Source: Siphonodentalium dalli
Taxonomy: Eukaryota; Mollusca; Scaphopoda; Gadilida; Siphonodentaliidae
Assembly (NCBI GenBank): GCA_032622095.1
Contig: CP136069.1
Span: 170,742,394 to 170,806,393 of the forward strand
Direction: 5' to 3'
DNA length: 64,000 bases
A program made the position numbers and the translations under genes. The notes beneath the pieces are model-generated. The model ran no database searches. It was not told the DNA's origin and worked only from the letters and a program-made list of their open reading frames with translations. Positions 11,962-23,692 of the stretch are shown piece by piece; the stretch's first letter is position 1, and every line of letters begins with the position of its first letter.

Positions 11962-12270
11962 GCATGGTGTATTATATACATGTATATTACGTGAGGACCT
12001 TGATGGGGATAGCTTCAGTCTTGAATGTTAAAGTGACACACTGCGCTCGCTGAACGAAGTCTCTCCATGTGAACGATGTATTATCTACATGTATATCACG
12101 TGATGACCTCGATGAACGATGGGCAGCTTCCGCCCTGAATATTAAAGGGACAAAATGCACTCAGTATTTGAATATTAAATGGACAATAGGCTCTCATGGG
12201 GGATGATTGTTAAAGTGACACAAGGCACTCACTATGGATGAATGTTAAAGTGACACTAGGCACTCACGCG
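11962..12270 (+). repeat. Degenerate tandem repeats within insertion 1
   Basis: A block containing GTATTATATACATGTATAT and AATGTTAAAGTGACA is repeated about 111 bp later. Several shorter TTAAAGTGACACAAGGCACT-like copies follow to 12270. Confidence 0.6.
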
Positions 12271-12344
12271 TTGACGTGCGCGTTACTAGGACTGACCCGA
12301 AGTTTGTAAGGGTATACGTCTTGGATGGTAATTTGGCGCCTATA

Positions 12345-12560
12345 AAAATTACTAAGTTTTTTGAAATTTGTGAAGTTTTTGAAATTTGTGAAGTTTTTGA
12401 AATTTGTGAAGTTTTTGAAGTTTTTTAAATTTTTGAAGTTTTTTTAATTTTTGAATTTTTTTTTAATTTTTGAAGTTTTTTAAATTTTTTTAATTTTTGA
12501 ACTTTTTGAACTTTTTGAACTTTTTGAACTTTTTAAACTTTTTGAACTTTTTCAATATTG
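12345..12560 (+). repeat. Low-complexity GAAGTTTTT / GAACTTTTT tract
   Basis: Tandem GAAATTTGTGAAGTTTTT units grade into T-rich sequence and then GAACTTTTT units. The word type changes from GAAG to GAAC midway. Confidence 0.85.
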
Positions 12561-12859
12561 TTCATTTATGAACGATTTATTACCAAAATAACACCAGATA
12601 ACAATGCAAATTAAGTATATATGTGGATTTAAATTACAATTGATGCAACCATTTCATATTAGCGCGTGTTCATTTTTTACAGTATGTACTTCCGGTATGA
12701 CGTAACATATTCACGGAAGGAAGGAAGGAAGGATAAACAGACATCCGAACCGAAAACATTACTTGCGTCCAGCATGGACTGGCGCAAGTAATAACATACT
12801 GTTTATGCCATATTTCTGATTGGTATCAGAACAAATCTGTCTATATTTGACGATTAGTT

Positions 12860-13436
12860 CTGTTTATGGCGGGGGGGGGGGGGGTGAAAAAAAATAAATT
12901 CCGGCACGTATGCTGGGGTGGGTGGGTGGTCAAAGCCAACAACAAGCAATTTTTTCCGCAACTAAAAAAAAAAATTCCTGCTTGTTTTTTTTGTTTTTTG
13001 GCAATGAGTTGGGCTTCAAAACCACTTTGAATGAGAGAAATAATGTATTTCTAACTGGTAAACTGACTGCAAGCAGTTATCGTGTTGTATTTTGTTGCAA
13101 ATTTTGAAATCCAAGATGGCCGCTGGCAGCCATGTTTTTTTGGCCGAATGACCTCAAAATGACTCATTCCTATTTACATGTCCATGTTAACATCCATGAT
13201 AAATAGTATGCACAGAAATTCACATACAGCTGTTTACAGTGAATTCCCCCGCCCCGCAAATCTCTGTTTTTGTGTTAAAAGGGGGGTGGGTGTCAAAAAA
13301 TGGTCGGAAAAAAACTGCCGAAAACGGAAAAAAAATTGGCGGTGGGGGTGGGTGGGTACAAAAAATGATCGAAAGGGAAAAAATGCCATACGTGCCTGAA
13401 ATTTTTTTCCGACCCCCCCCCCCACCTGTTTATGGC
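12860..13436. mobile_element. Insertion 2 inside family A copy 4: poly-G-ended MITE
   Basis: CTGTTTATGGC occurs at 12860-12870 and 13426-13436 flanking the insert, while the family consensus has it once before GGTTTTTGACGG, so it is a target duplication of at least 11 bp. The ends are inverted: a G run then TGAAAAAAAATAAATTCCGG, GGCACGTATG at the left, and CATACGTGCC then a C run at the right. The G runs obscure exact ends. 9-11 bp duplications suggest a Mutator-like element. Short frames inside are low-complexity. Confidence 0.65.
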
Positions 13437-13499
13437 GGTTTTTGACGGAGGTGAATATTTTAACAGCATACCCACCGCCAACGCCGCCCGTATCTTTAA

Positions 13500-14734
13500 G
13501 GTAACCTCTATATTTGAGTGCTAAATTCGTGGTTCAAACCAGGAGCTGAAGATATAAGTGACGTATGCTGAACAACCTTGCCTCTAAGCCTTTCTTCCTG
13601 TGCTCTGGTCCCTACTTCAGGGAGCTCCGCCGCTGAAATAGTTCAGTCGCTACTATTGTTGTTGGTGGACGCCGGTCGGCTGTTGTACTCATGTATCTAT
13701 GAAGTACAGGAGGGCGATTCTCTAAAGACTGCATGTGATAAATCACTCACCCCATGTGATGGCAGGTTGTCGTTGTGCTCCGCGTGGGAAGAGTGTTCCT
13801 GTCCAGACGTAAAGTGGGAAGGAGCTGGGTCTATCTCGGCTCTCTTGAGTGGAATTTCTAGTTTAGTTTAAACATATTTTATTGTATCGTTTATGTACAA
13901 TTGGGATTGGGGCACAAGTTATACAACTTAGATAGCCCCTCTCCCCATACAATTTCTAGTTGGCTGACACTGACGTGATGTTGATAAGAACGGGATGCCC
14001 CGTTATTTGTTATATAATTTCGAATACGTATCGATACTATATATGAATGAATGAATATTGTATTTGTGCAATAAGTCATGTCAATATACAAATAATCACA
14101 AATAACATATAAATTATTATTGCACATGGGCCGACATGGCCAATATATGCCGCCTTCCTGTTGTCCCCTGAGTTCATAAATGAATATATTGTATTGTATA
14201 TGGAGGTTATCCGTATTGGTTCACGCACCTCGGTTGGTACCACCTATTAATTCGCTTGTTCTAGTGCAATCGTGTTATCATCGAAGCAAGAATTAAGCCA
14301 GGAGAAAGGTGGAAAAGACACATGTATGAGGGCGTGTCCGAGTATGTATATAGTAATGTATTTATGCGTTTGGTTTACTGGTCGCTCTATTTTAGTTTTT
14401 TTTTTTATATGAGATAATAGTTTGACATTCTTCAAATAATGATAAGTGAATAGGTAGGTAAAAGGGTAAATCATCGACCAGGTTATGTGAGACTTTTGAG
14501 AGTTACTATGTCAACGTGTTGTTACAATCAAAACAATACGCGTCTCCGGAGTTAATAACTTCAGCATATTTTGACAACATATTTTTGATTAAACATCTTT
14601 TAAATATGAATCTTTGAATTTCTAATTTGTGCATTGATTGAATTCCATATATCTGGGAATGGGTGTTTTCGGAGGTATGCCGTAAATTTTATTCTCGGTT
14701 TTATTATTCTAATGTTTTTTGGCTTGTCTCGTAG
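13500..14734. other. No gene supported
   Basis: A 97-codon frame at 13578-13871 has leucine- and cysteine-containing stretches but no motif, paralogue or splice context I can recognise. The following 13870-14150 sequence is A+T-rich with ATGAATGAATGA words, as in LINE 3' tails, but that link is speculative. Confidence 0.35.
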
Positions 14735-14929
14735 TTATTCCACGAGAGTATTCAAAGCAAGTGGAAAGTGCTCTGGGTAGTACAAGTTTTGTCCAGTCAT
14801 ACATAATATAGGTAGTCGCGCTTGCCAGACTGTTCCTGGCAGCACACAGATAATAGATTGAAAGTACTGAACATTAGTACATACATGTTCACAAAAGGCG
14901 CAAGCATTTGGATTGATTGTATAGTTCAT
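14735..14929 (-). pseudogene. Possible LINE C-terminal zinc-motif scrap
   Basis: A 64-codon minus-strand frame contains CAFCEHVCTNVQYFQSIIC. Its spacing (C-x2-C ... F-x3-C) resembles the C-terminal cysteine motif of LINE polymerases, for example CPFCGENVCDEYHFVILC at 47585-47640 in this window. The usual histidine is replaced by tyrosine and no reverse transcriptase is attached. Could be coincidence. Confidence 0.25.
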
Positions 14930-15789
14930 GGTATAGCGAAAAGTTGAAAACCAAAACAGTAGAAAACGCCTGCTGCCACTTAGACGTGGTTAGAATCTCT
15001 CTTTTGTATTGAGAGGGATGTCAAATTTGAAAATTCCAACTGAACCCTCACCCCTGAACCAGACAAAACTGTCGAAGTCCTGAAGATTCGATTTGCAGCC
15101 CTTGGGTTGAACATTTTAGTTCAATTTTCCCCAACTGTTGAACCAAACACCCCTATGACCGGAAAGATATGTTTCAGTCCAAAAACATAATCTAAGGTAG
15201 TGAGATATTCGACTTTTACTAAAAACAAAACTATTTTCACATAAAATGCAAGTCTGAAAGTAAAAGTATCACCAACTAAATTTGGCATGAAATTTCCATC
15301 TAGTATTATGTCCGGCATGACATTTCCAATTATTGAGCATGTTGGTCAAAATTTGGGTTACCTCAACACCATGTCGCCATGTCCCTGGGCATACGATACC
15401 TGTATTTATTCCGCTAATTAAACTGAATGATGCATCCAGACAGACAAGTGCATTGAACTCCCGCCCCAAGCACGGTGACCCCACAACGAGTGAGGTCACC
15501 CCGATCGCTGGTTAAGCAATTTGTTTAATACCACGAGATTACGATATATCGACTCGAGGTATCAAAGCGAAACCAGCTGATATGATTGGCTCAAATTTAA
15601 GGCAATCTAACGATCGAAAACACATCAATTTTATCTGCAATCTCTGCAGATTAAGAATTGTTCTTGAGTTATTGCCTGCCCTCTGGTATGTGGATATTTA
15701 AATAGACGAACGGCGATTCGCGCATATATTAATCGATCGCGTAACCCTGCGAATTAACACTATAACGCCACCGGATTTTAGAAACCTTT
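14930..15789. other. No gene recognised
   Basis: Overlapping short frames on both strands at 15121-15515 cancel each other as evidence. No repeat partner found in the window. Confidence 0.35.
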
Positions 15790-16185
15790 TAATGTATATA
15801 TATACTAGAGTAGGATCTGTCCGTCAGTCTGTCTGTCTGTCCGGAATGTCCACCAGACTGCTGCCCCGATTTCAGTCAAATTTAATGTGGTGACTCGGGG
15901 TACCCTGTCTGAGGTTATAACGGCGTTAGTTTTTTCAATATTTTGATTTTTTTTAAATTGTGTTAAAAAAATGAATATACAAAATAAAATAAATAAAATT
16001 GTTAATTTGAGCAAGGAAGTCAATTTAAAAACAGATACAAAATTTGATTTAAAATTTTGTTTTAATCAAACTGTTTAAACGAGCAAAATGTGCGCGAACC
16101 GCACAAGGGGTCGCCTCTGTCTAAGATCAAAATGTGCACAAAGCGCACACAGGGGCCACAGGTCCCTCCGACGCTGAATAAATAT
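15790..16185. mobile_element. (GTCT)n-bearing dispersed element, possibly Helentron/HINE-like
   Basis: Begins TATATATACTAGAGTAGG followed by (CTGT)n at 15817-15840 and ends near GACGCTGAATAAATATATAG. Two weak hairpins with GTGCG/CGCAC and GTGC/GCAC stems lie near the right end (16085-16150). Microsatellite plus subterminal hairpin is typical of Helitron-derived elements, but the terminal rules are not clean. Confidence 0.4.
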
Positions 16186-18286
16186 ATAGATAAGTTGCTA
16201 TCGTTTAACTGGAATTGACTTGGCAGAATATGCGGTTTAACTGGAATTGACATGACAGAAAGATTATTGTTTGTGTTGATGGCCATGCATGCAAACAACC
16301 AATTAGAACCCACGATTTGTGTCGCTATGACAACCACTGCTATATAGTGTTACAGGCATCATAGCGATTTGTGTATACCAACTTAATTTGACCCCCCCCC
16401 TCCCTTTCATCAAATTTGAACATGGAATGTGGAGTATTCTCGTCATTTCACCTTCACGCTACAGATCGAACTTTCTTTCTGAGATGATGTGGCTTGCGAC
16501 GAGATTCGTCGCTTAAATGTTCAGTGCCACCTGCCCGCGTATAAAGGTCACTATCCTCGGATTAGGTTATAGTATCTGATGAACTATGAGACTGTTGATT
16601 GAATGATCATATCTTTATGAGTTCAAATTGAATTAACTGACGTAATTTGTTATGTCAACAAAATTCCCACAGTTCTAGATCAAAGTTTTCTAGAGTGACT
16701 AATATACTGTTTCGATGATTAATATCAGCAGTTATCGTTGTAGGACGTAGGTGCCAAAATCCCGTGGCTGTTTGAAGGTTGAGGCAGTGTAATTATTCTC
16801 GATTGTGTTATATCCCAAACTAGATATTAATTTCTTGAAGTTCAACGAAGAATTTATTTCGGCGAGTAAGGAGTTAACATAAGTTGCTGTGTCCATGGGC
16901 CAGTCGGGTGATTGGCGAGGATGATTAGGCGTGATAATCATTTGTATCGGTTGAATGGACTGATCAAATATTGTGGCGAGAGACGGTTGATTTAGCTATC
17001 ATTCTACGTTCAGATTCGAAAGTGTGTGCCCCCCCCCCCCCCCACAGACCCATGACGCAGACAATTTGACTGTAAAAGATTTGTTTAGTGACATTTAAAT
17101 CTACATGACATTCAAATTTGTAGTAGGGATTGATATACATTTGTAATATGCTGTAATATGCGCACTGAAGCCATTTACGTTTACCTGTCTTTCTAGACTA
17201 AAACTTCGTTTCTACAATTCGTAGTTGTTATTCTAAAAATCATTCATGTTTGTTCGAGTGAAACGAGTTTAAACATAACATGCCATGCATCTATACTATA
17301 GAAATGCCTGTGTGTAGCTATATAGTGGAGATTAATGGCATGATCTAATCCCAACCCTTTTCCGGTGATCACACTAGGTCGATGGGTACATTTACACAGA
17401 CGTTCTATGTGTGTCTATATATATCCAACAGTCTGCAACTGATAGCCTAATAGTGTGCTAAACATATAGATATAAATTCCTTCAAATTATAGACCCATCT
17501 AATGTCTCCGTCGAAATTATATAGTTAGGTAATGGTGTTTAATTACATAGTTAGGTAATGGGGTTTAATGTCACTTCAACAGTTATGGTCACATCGTGAT
17601 ACAAGAGGAAACATATATTCCGACTGGCGTTCATTTATTACTCCCACTTATAGATGACTTCTAATTCAGAATGACTGACGTTATTATTATATGCTCCATG
17701 CTGGGACATGTCCCTCGAAATTACGCAGACGTAATGTGGAGATTCAAAGATCCATATCCGTTTAACCGGTGCGCCATGTTGCTTTGCATCAATTAGCAAC
17801 AGAGTTTTTTTTTAATAACGCCTTTACGTGATTGCGCGAACTCAGTGAGATATGATGGAAACACGTGCTTTGAATAATTGTTCTTATCAGACTTAAGGCA
17901 ACCGCATGCACGCAGAGTTGAGGACTGTATGTTTTAGCTCAAAATATATACATTCACCTCCCATCGAGTTACTGACCAGGTCCGCAACGTTAGAATCGAC
18001 CAACACTATATTCCGGACGTCTCTCTATAGCTATATTGGTTTGCAATGCGCAGTGCGAATTGTTTGCATTCGGTAGGGCGAATTTAAAACAAATAATTTG
18101 CGTACAAATTTTTTTTTTTTGGCGGTTCTTGACTATTTGAACCAGAATAAATTATGAAATCATGGGATAATTAGACCACATACTATTCTCAGGAAATTGC
18201 ACAGATCCTTGTTTTTCTTAAATCTGAAATATTGGCATAATAGCAACAGCACAAGTGTTCATTGATTCTAATACCGCAGACCAGGT
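16186..18286. other. No gene; two tiny tandem duplications and a poly-C run
   Basis: GTTTAACTGGAATTGAC is repeated at 16203 and 16235. ATAGTTAGGTAATGG is repeated 26 bp apart at about 17515-17566. A C run lies near 17028-17043. No coding region recognised. Confidence 0.4.
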
Positions 18287-18795
18287 CAGTATACACTCTT
18301 TAAAAAATAGGTACTTCAGAGTACCTACGTAGGTACTAAGCTTTGTCCCAGGGGGAGTACCAACTGTCTGGTACTCTGGGGTACCAAAAGTGGTACTCTG
18401 GAGTACCAAAAGTTTAGGTACTCTGGAGTACCAAAAGTTTAGGTACTCAGGAGTACCAAAAGTGGTACTCTGGAGTACCAAAAGTGGTACTCTGGAGTAC
18501 CAAAAGTTTAGGTACTCTAGAGTACCAAAATGATTGGTACTCTGAATTACCTTATAAATATTTAGATTCTATCCGGGCATTGTGCATATAATACCCACTC
18601 TGCCATTATGTCACCGAATTCATGACGCACACGACATGAAGTACCAAGAAATACACGCTTTCTTGACACACCCATTATATTATATGAAGTACCGAATATA
18701 AAGACAGGTACTCTGAAGTATTTAGGTACTATGCATAGTACCTAGCAATTTGGTACTCTAGAGTACCAAACATATAGGTACTAAGTGGAGAACCT
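18287..18795. repeat. Array of GGTACTC-GAGTACC palindromes
   Basis: Between 18370 and 18530 seven copies of the 16-bp palindrome GGTACTCTGGAGTACC or close variants occur every 22-27 bp, separated by AAAAG(TTTA). Diverged copies continue at 18309 and 18690-18780. The left edge CAGTATACACTCTT matches, inverted, AAGTGTGTATACTG at about 22437-22450, which also borders GGTACT-rich sequence. One transposon family may therefore carry both. Confidence 0.75.
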
Positions 18796-19064
18796 GCCCA
18801 GATACCAAGCACTCGAAATTACGAAACATGGCCGACGGCAAATTTAACAATGTGGCAATTTAGATTCCAAATGAAGCTATGGCTTTTAAACATTTAATAA
18901 AGTACAAAACCACTCCATTACATAGTGATAATGAAATAATCCGAATTATACATGCATTACTTTTATTAGTATAGAACCTTGATCGTGATTTTGTACTTAA
19001 ATCAAAGTTTAAGATCTCGATTTCAGGATTCCCTGTTCCCTGCATGTGTAGTAAAATTGGTCTG

Positions 19065-20420
19065 AATGTCCAAAACTAATTTCTTAATTTGTGTGCAATA
19101 ATATTAAGTAAACATAAATCAAACATCTTGGAACTGGTCTGGATGAAACACCGATCGATCTAGAATAGCCCGATAAATAAAAAAACTACCTTGCGATAAA
19201 TCGCAAACCTTTGCGATTCGCAAACAACTTTGCAACAAGTACCGGTATATATCAGATTTAGTGTAAAGGTTATCGATTGATTACAAAATGTTTGCGATTA
19301 ATCGCAGATATATTTTCATGCATTGGCATTAATGGACTTGAATCGTATAAATATAAATATAATCCGACAACTTCAACAGGTCTGGGTAAACCACCAATCG
19401 ATCTATAATAGCATGGTTGGGCTAAAATAGACCGATCGTTCTTTGGCAGCAAGCATGCATGTGGTATAAGGCGAGCAAACCTTCGCGATAAATCACAAAA
19501 CAACATTGCGAAAAATTACAAACACTTTGCGATAACGCGCAAACCTTTACGATAAATCTCAGACATCTTTACGAGGACTCTCAGACTGCGTACTGGGTGA
19601 TTAAATTTTGCGAATTATCGCAAACATGTTTGAGATTTGTGGCAAACTTTTTTGGTGCTAAAAATATCTTAATTTGTGTGTAAACATTATAAATCAGCCA
19701 TCTTAAACAGGTCTCAGTGAACAACCTATCAATTTATAATTGAACGGTCGGGCTAAAATAGACCGATCAGTCATTCACAGCCAGATTCAGGAATGTTCAG
19801 AGAAGCAAAACTTTGCGAAAAATCACAAACACCTTCGTGATAACACGCAAACCATTACGATAAATCTCAAACATCTTTACGATAAATCTCAGACTACGTA
19901 CTCTGTGAATAATTTTTTTTATCTATCGCAAAGATGTTTGAGATTTGTCGCAAAGATTTATTGGCACTAATGGGCTTCTGTGAATATTATAAATCAGAAA
20001 TCTTAAACAGGTCTGAGTGAACCTATCAATCTATACCCGGTCGGACTAAAATAGACCGATCAGTCATTCACAGCCAAATTCATGAGTGATGAGGGAGCAA
20101 ATCTTTGCGATAAATCACAAACACTTTTGTGATAACACACAAACCTTTACGATAAATATCAAAGATCTTTACGATAACTCTCAGACTACGTACTGGGCGA
20201 TTATATTCTGCTATTTATCGCAAAGATGTTTGAGATTTGTCGCAAAGGCTTTTTGCCGATAATGGGCTTCTGTGAACATTATAAATCAGACATCTTAACA
20301 GGTCTGAGTGAACAACCTATCAATCTATAATTGCCCGGATATGCTAAAATAGACCGATCGGTCATTCACAGCCAATGGAACAAATCTTTGCGAAAACTCC
20401 CAAACCTTTGTATTAGTGTG
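19065..20420 (+). repeat. Tandem array of about 300-bp units (about 4.5 units)
   Basis: ACAGGTCTGAGTGAAC-like words start units at about 19131, 19376, 19707, 20007 and 20298. Each unit contains CTAAAATAGACCGATC and many TTTGCGATAAATC / GATTTGTCGCAAA half-sites. Homogeneity rises to the right. Confidence 0.85.
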
Positions 20421-20424
20421 CGAT

Positions 20425-20649
20425 AAGCAAAATACTCAAAATTGGGGAGACCATTACGGTAACTTTGGTTAATTAACTGTTGTTTGAAAAATACCGCTAT
20501 AGCGCTCACTAGTCCTCGCTACAAGGAGATGTTGAATGGGTTACCAGAATTATTATCACTCTCCAAAAAAAATTGCCACGGTGTTCAGTGTTTTGTTTAT
20601 CGTACACTTCCAATGGGCTGTATCAGTAAATGAACAAATACTAAGATAC
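20425..20649 (+). repeat. Dispersed repeat D, copy 2
   Basis: TTGAATGGGTTACCA and CACGGTGTTCAGTGTTTTGT match 1835-1935 in order. The two copies share their right ends near AACAAA. Confidence 0.45.
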
Positions 20650-22169
20650 ATGTAACACAAAGAGAGTTTAATGTATTTAATATATGATAAAGTTTGGTAA
20701 AGCCATAGCTAATAAATTATTCTCCATTCGCATCTATGCGTCAATAAGTCAACACTTGGCATTGCCTGATCACCAGAGCCATATAATGTAGAATTTCGCT
20801 AATATGGCTTCCAGTTACAGTGTATGGATGAGGTTATTTCCTAGCAAAGCGGAAATGGCCGAATCGCTCAGAATGATAACCACACATGTAGCCAGACATG
20901 TTTTGATAAGAACATGAAGCATCTGGACATTGGAATGGTCTACATGTTCATGTATGTATACAGCTAAGCTCTTATTGACCCCTCCCCCTTAACGACATTG
21001 GCCACCGATATTACGAGTAGTTGCGAATGATGGTCAGTGACCAACTTTGAATGTTAATTAAATCATAAACAAATTATTAATTGAAATATTGTTTTGTGTA
21101 TAGTTAATATGGTGCATGGCGCTGATGAAAAGGTGGACTGGGTGTTTACAAGGTGTCCATGTGATAAATTAGTGCGAAGTACAGTGGTCGCAAAATATTA
21201 TTTATAAGACTGCAAGATTATCTGCGGTTGCCACATATCAACCACTTGACCATGGTTGAACGGCGGTATGGTATAACCGATGTCATTAATGCCCTACAAC
21301 CTTGTTAAAGTGGGGGGGGGGGTGATCAATTAGAGCATAGCGGTAGTACGTTACTAAAAGCTTGCGGTTGCGATTGATTCAGTTATAATGTGGAGCCCAG
21401 AATTGGATCCATATCTCCGAGATTATCCACCATTCCATAAATATATCAGAACAGTATCACAGCATCACAGGCGTTTCGATCAAAAGAATAGCAGACTCCG
21501 TAACATGGTTCTCAAATCACGTTTCGATGAAAATTGAAGAATATTATCTGTCGTCCTTTGCACAGGTACTTGTACGTTATACCCATCAAACTTGTTGAAC
21601 TGTGACGTCATGACTCTGACTAATTTCTACAGAATCGGATGTCTCGTAATCATAGTCACCAGTGGTTGACGCTACTGAGTTAATTCAGGTTTATAATGTT
21701 GTGAAACTTAAGTATCTGTCTTTTGTAATTCACAATACTTTTGTGTTGTGCATGTAACACCACTGCACTCAATGACTTTTCAATTCGGTCTGGTTCGGTT
21801 CACCGAATATTTGCTCTTTCAATAATGTAAACGCCCGTTATTTTTTCGGAGGTTATATATCATCTTGTCCCGTCCATGTACAACCATAATCCACAGAGTG
21901 CTGACAATATTCCAGGTTATTGAGAAGCCAGTTAGGTCCAATTTCACACACAAAAAATATGTTGATGAATTTCAGAGAAGTTACTTCCCTAATCTTAAAT
22001 CCACCCAGCGAGCGAACAACGTACCTAGAAACTGGCATAATACTAAGGCGTGTAAGCCGACTCCGATACCAACATAAAATGTCTAAGTCTGAGGTTTGTT
22101 TGTCTCTTCGTCCATGTTTATAAACTGTGAAAAATCTCAATCGTCTCAACTTGAAGTGATGAACGCCGC
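20650..22169. other. No gene recognised
   Basis: Contains a G run near 21311-21321. Overlapping sense and antisense frames at 21853-22149 carry no recognisable domain. Confidence 0.35.
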
Positions 22170-22450
22170 CATTTTATCGAGATCGGCTAGTACCAAAAGA
22201 ATTATATCACGTGATGCCATCACGTGGGTAACACTTGGGTACCGAGATCGCGCTAGTGCCAAATTAATTATCACGTGATGCCATCACGTGGCTAACATTT
22301 GGGTTCCGAGAGTGGATAATACCAACATGTGTGGTACTATATCAATATTTAGAACCAAATTCTTCTCGGTACCCGTTGGTCTGGTACTAACAGACATATT
22401 GGCACTACCTTAGTACCTATATGGCTTGTTATTTCTAAGTGTGTATACTG
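22170..22450. repeat. Duplicated block with paired CACGTG sites; GGTACT-rich element
   Basis: Two copies of a roughly 65-70-bp block (from about 22184 and 22252) each contain CACGTGATGCCATCACGTG, a near-palindrome with two CACGTG E-boxes (22208, 22221, 22272, 22285). The rest holds GGTACC and GGTACTA words and ends with AAGTGTGTATACTG, inverted relative to 18287. Confidence 0.65.
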
Positions 22451-23025
22451 AACAGTTGCTTCTTATTGGATCACATATCCGAACTTATCGTGATCAAAAC
22501 CAGCTTTGATATCGCGGGACAACTTACATGTAGTTTCCAACCGCGACCGATGCATGTAATTTGATGGGATATAGATGCAGGTAGAAAATGAACCACACGA
22601 ATTTATATACATGTATCAAAGACGAATATACCTGTAGTGAAAATTTTTTTTGCATGTTGATCTTGTTGGCGACATCTGCGGATTCATATTGCATGTTGAG
22701 CGATTCGTGGTATAAATACATTGCAATAAAAGGGAATCGGGAAGCGAAAAGTCGTGTTGCAATGGATGGTATATCACAACTTTGTAAGTACCAAAGTACA
22801 TCCGAATCGAAATAACTACTGAGATAAAAGAGCAAACTGGCGTGTGTACTTCCTATGCCGATCACGAAAAACATTATCTGGGACGAAACAAGGCTGGTTC
22901 CCGTCTCATTCAATTAGCAGAGTATGGATCGCTGTATTTTCCTCTCTGACGATATAACTAGCAGGAATGTCTAGCCAATATGGGACTATAGATCCTGGTT
23001 GATGCATCATAATCAAGGAAGTTAA
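22451..23025. other. No gene supported
   Basis: Frames on both strands overlap here (a 129-codon minus frame at 22524-22913 and plus frames at 22588-22815). Composition is not protein-like and no paralogue is visible. Confidence 0.35.
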
Positions 23026-23278
23026 TTAACCCTTTCATGGCGGTATTCAAGACGGGAGCTGCGTTTGTACAACATTTGATATCATGTGCCAGTGCATATT
23101 CTAATATAAGACAGTGCACTGGCTTACATGTACATGCAATGTCAAGGTAAATATTGTTAGGCCAATGTATTATGCTTTATATGCTAGGCTCCATATGGGA
23201 GACTCGAATATATAGAGACTGCATTGGTATAGGCTTTTCGCAAGCTTCCAGGAAGCTCCAGTCATGAAGGTGGGTTAA
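23026..23278 (+). mobile_element. Family C copy with clean TTAA duplication
   Basis: TTAA (23026-23029) CCCTTTCATGGCGG ... CAGTCATGAAGGTGGG TTAA (23275-23278); body about 245 bp. The core carries GCCAGTGCATATTCT and GACTGCATTGG half-palindromes as in the copies at 3569 and 37322. Confidence 0.75.
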
Positions 23279-23292
23279 TACGACTGTTTGGC

Positions 23293-23692
23293 TTAACCCT
23301 TTACCCAACAAAAGGGCCCTGTGCCAATGCATTCTCTTATATATGCGAGTCGATCATAGGTCGCCTCGCATATATAAGAGAATGCATTGGCTTAACACAT
23401 TAAAAATTATAAAATTGTTAAAGAATGTAAGAAAAAATGATAAAAAGTGTTAAAAAAAGATTTTTTTTAGGCCAATGCATTCTCTTATATATGCGAGGCG
23501 ACCTATGGTCGACTCGCATATACAGGAGAATGCATTGGCACAGGGCATAACTGTAACCATCACAATGTGGTCAATGAACCGGTTCCAATGATATCCATAT
23601 TTGTATGGTTTTATTGAGACAGACCCAAGATAATTTAGGCTGTTGAAGCTTTATTTTGCCGGTTTTGGCCGTTCTGTTGGGTAAAGGGTTAA
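23293..23692. mobile_element. Family C variant: TTAA element made of two nested hairpins
   Basis: TTAA (23293-23296) CCCTTTACCCAACA ... TGTTGGGTAAAGGG TTAA (23689-23692); body 392 bp. Inside, CCAATGCATTCTCTTATATA appears four times as two inverted pairs (23333-23398 and 23472-23539) joined by GCGAG ... CTCGC. The two hairpins are also inverted relative to each other across an A+T-rich centre. A piggyBac-type MITE is the best guess. Confidence 0.8.

Larger units (their letters stand above)
11641..12794. mobile_element. Insertion 1 inside family A copy 4, class uncertain
   Basis: Comparison with copies 1 and 5 (GACAATAACATACTG uninterrupted) shows about 1.15 kb inserted between GACAA and TAACATAC, i.e. 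at an A|T position. The left end begins CTAG, so on the minus strand the insert ends CTAG|T as Helitrons do, but the opposite end does not begin TC. That end is a strong hairpin (ATTACTTGCG ... CGCAAGTAAT, 12761-12795) beside a (GGAA)n run. TACTTGCGCC near the left end (about 11669) is inverted relative to GGCGCAAGTA at the right. Helentron-like is possible. Confidence 0.55.
11256..13499 (+). mobile_element. Family A copy 4, enlarged by two nested insertions
   Basis: TTAA (11256-11259) AGGCACGGGCGGCGTT at the left; AACGCCGCCCGTATCT TTAA (13496-13499) at the right. Family A sequence runs 11260-11640, is interrupted to about 12794, resumes as TAACATACTGTTTATGCC, is interrupted again at about 12871-13425, and finishes with GGCGGTTTTTGACGG. 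Its ends match copy 5 best, so copies 4 and 5 form a subfamily distinct from copies 1-3. Confidence 0.8.

Noticed and set aside
13515-13560. tRNA-like B box (GGTTCAAACC at about 13532)
   Set aside because: No A box, acceptor stem or anticodon arm can be built around it.
13578-13871. 97-codon frame as a small secreted protein
   Set aside because: The start is not hydrophobic enough for a signal peptide and no supporting signals were found.
18370-18530. Operator array for a regulator
   Set aside because: Palindromes sit in a repeat related to another locus; a transposon or satellite origin is simpler.
22524-22913. 129-codon minus-strand frame
   Set aside because: No motif, no paralogue, overlaps antisense frames of similar quality.
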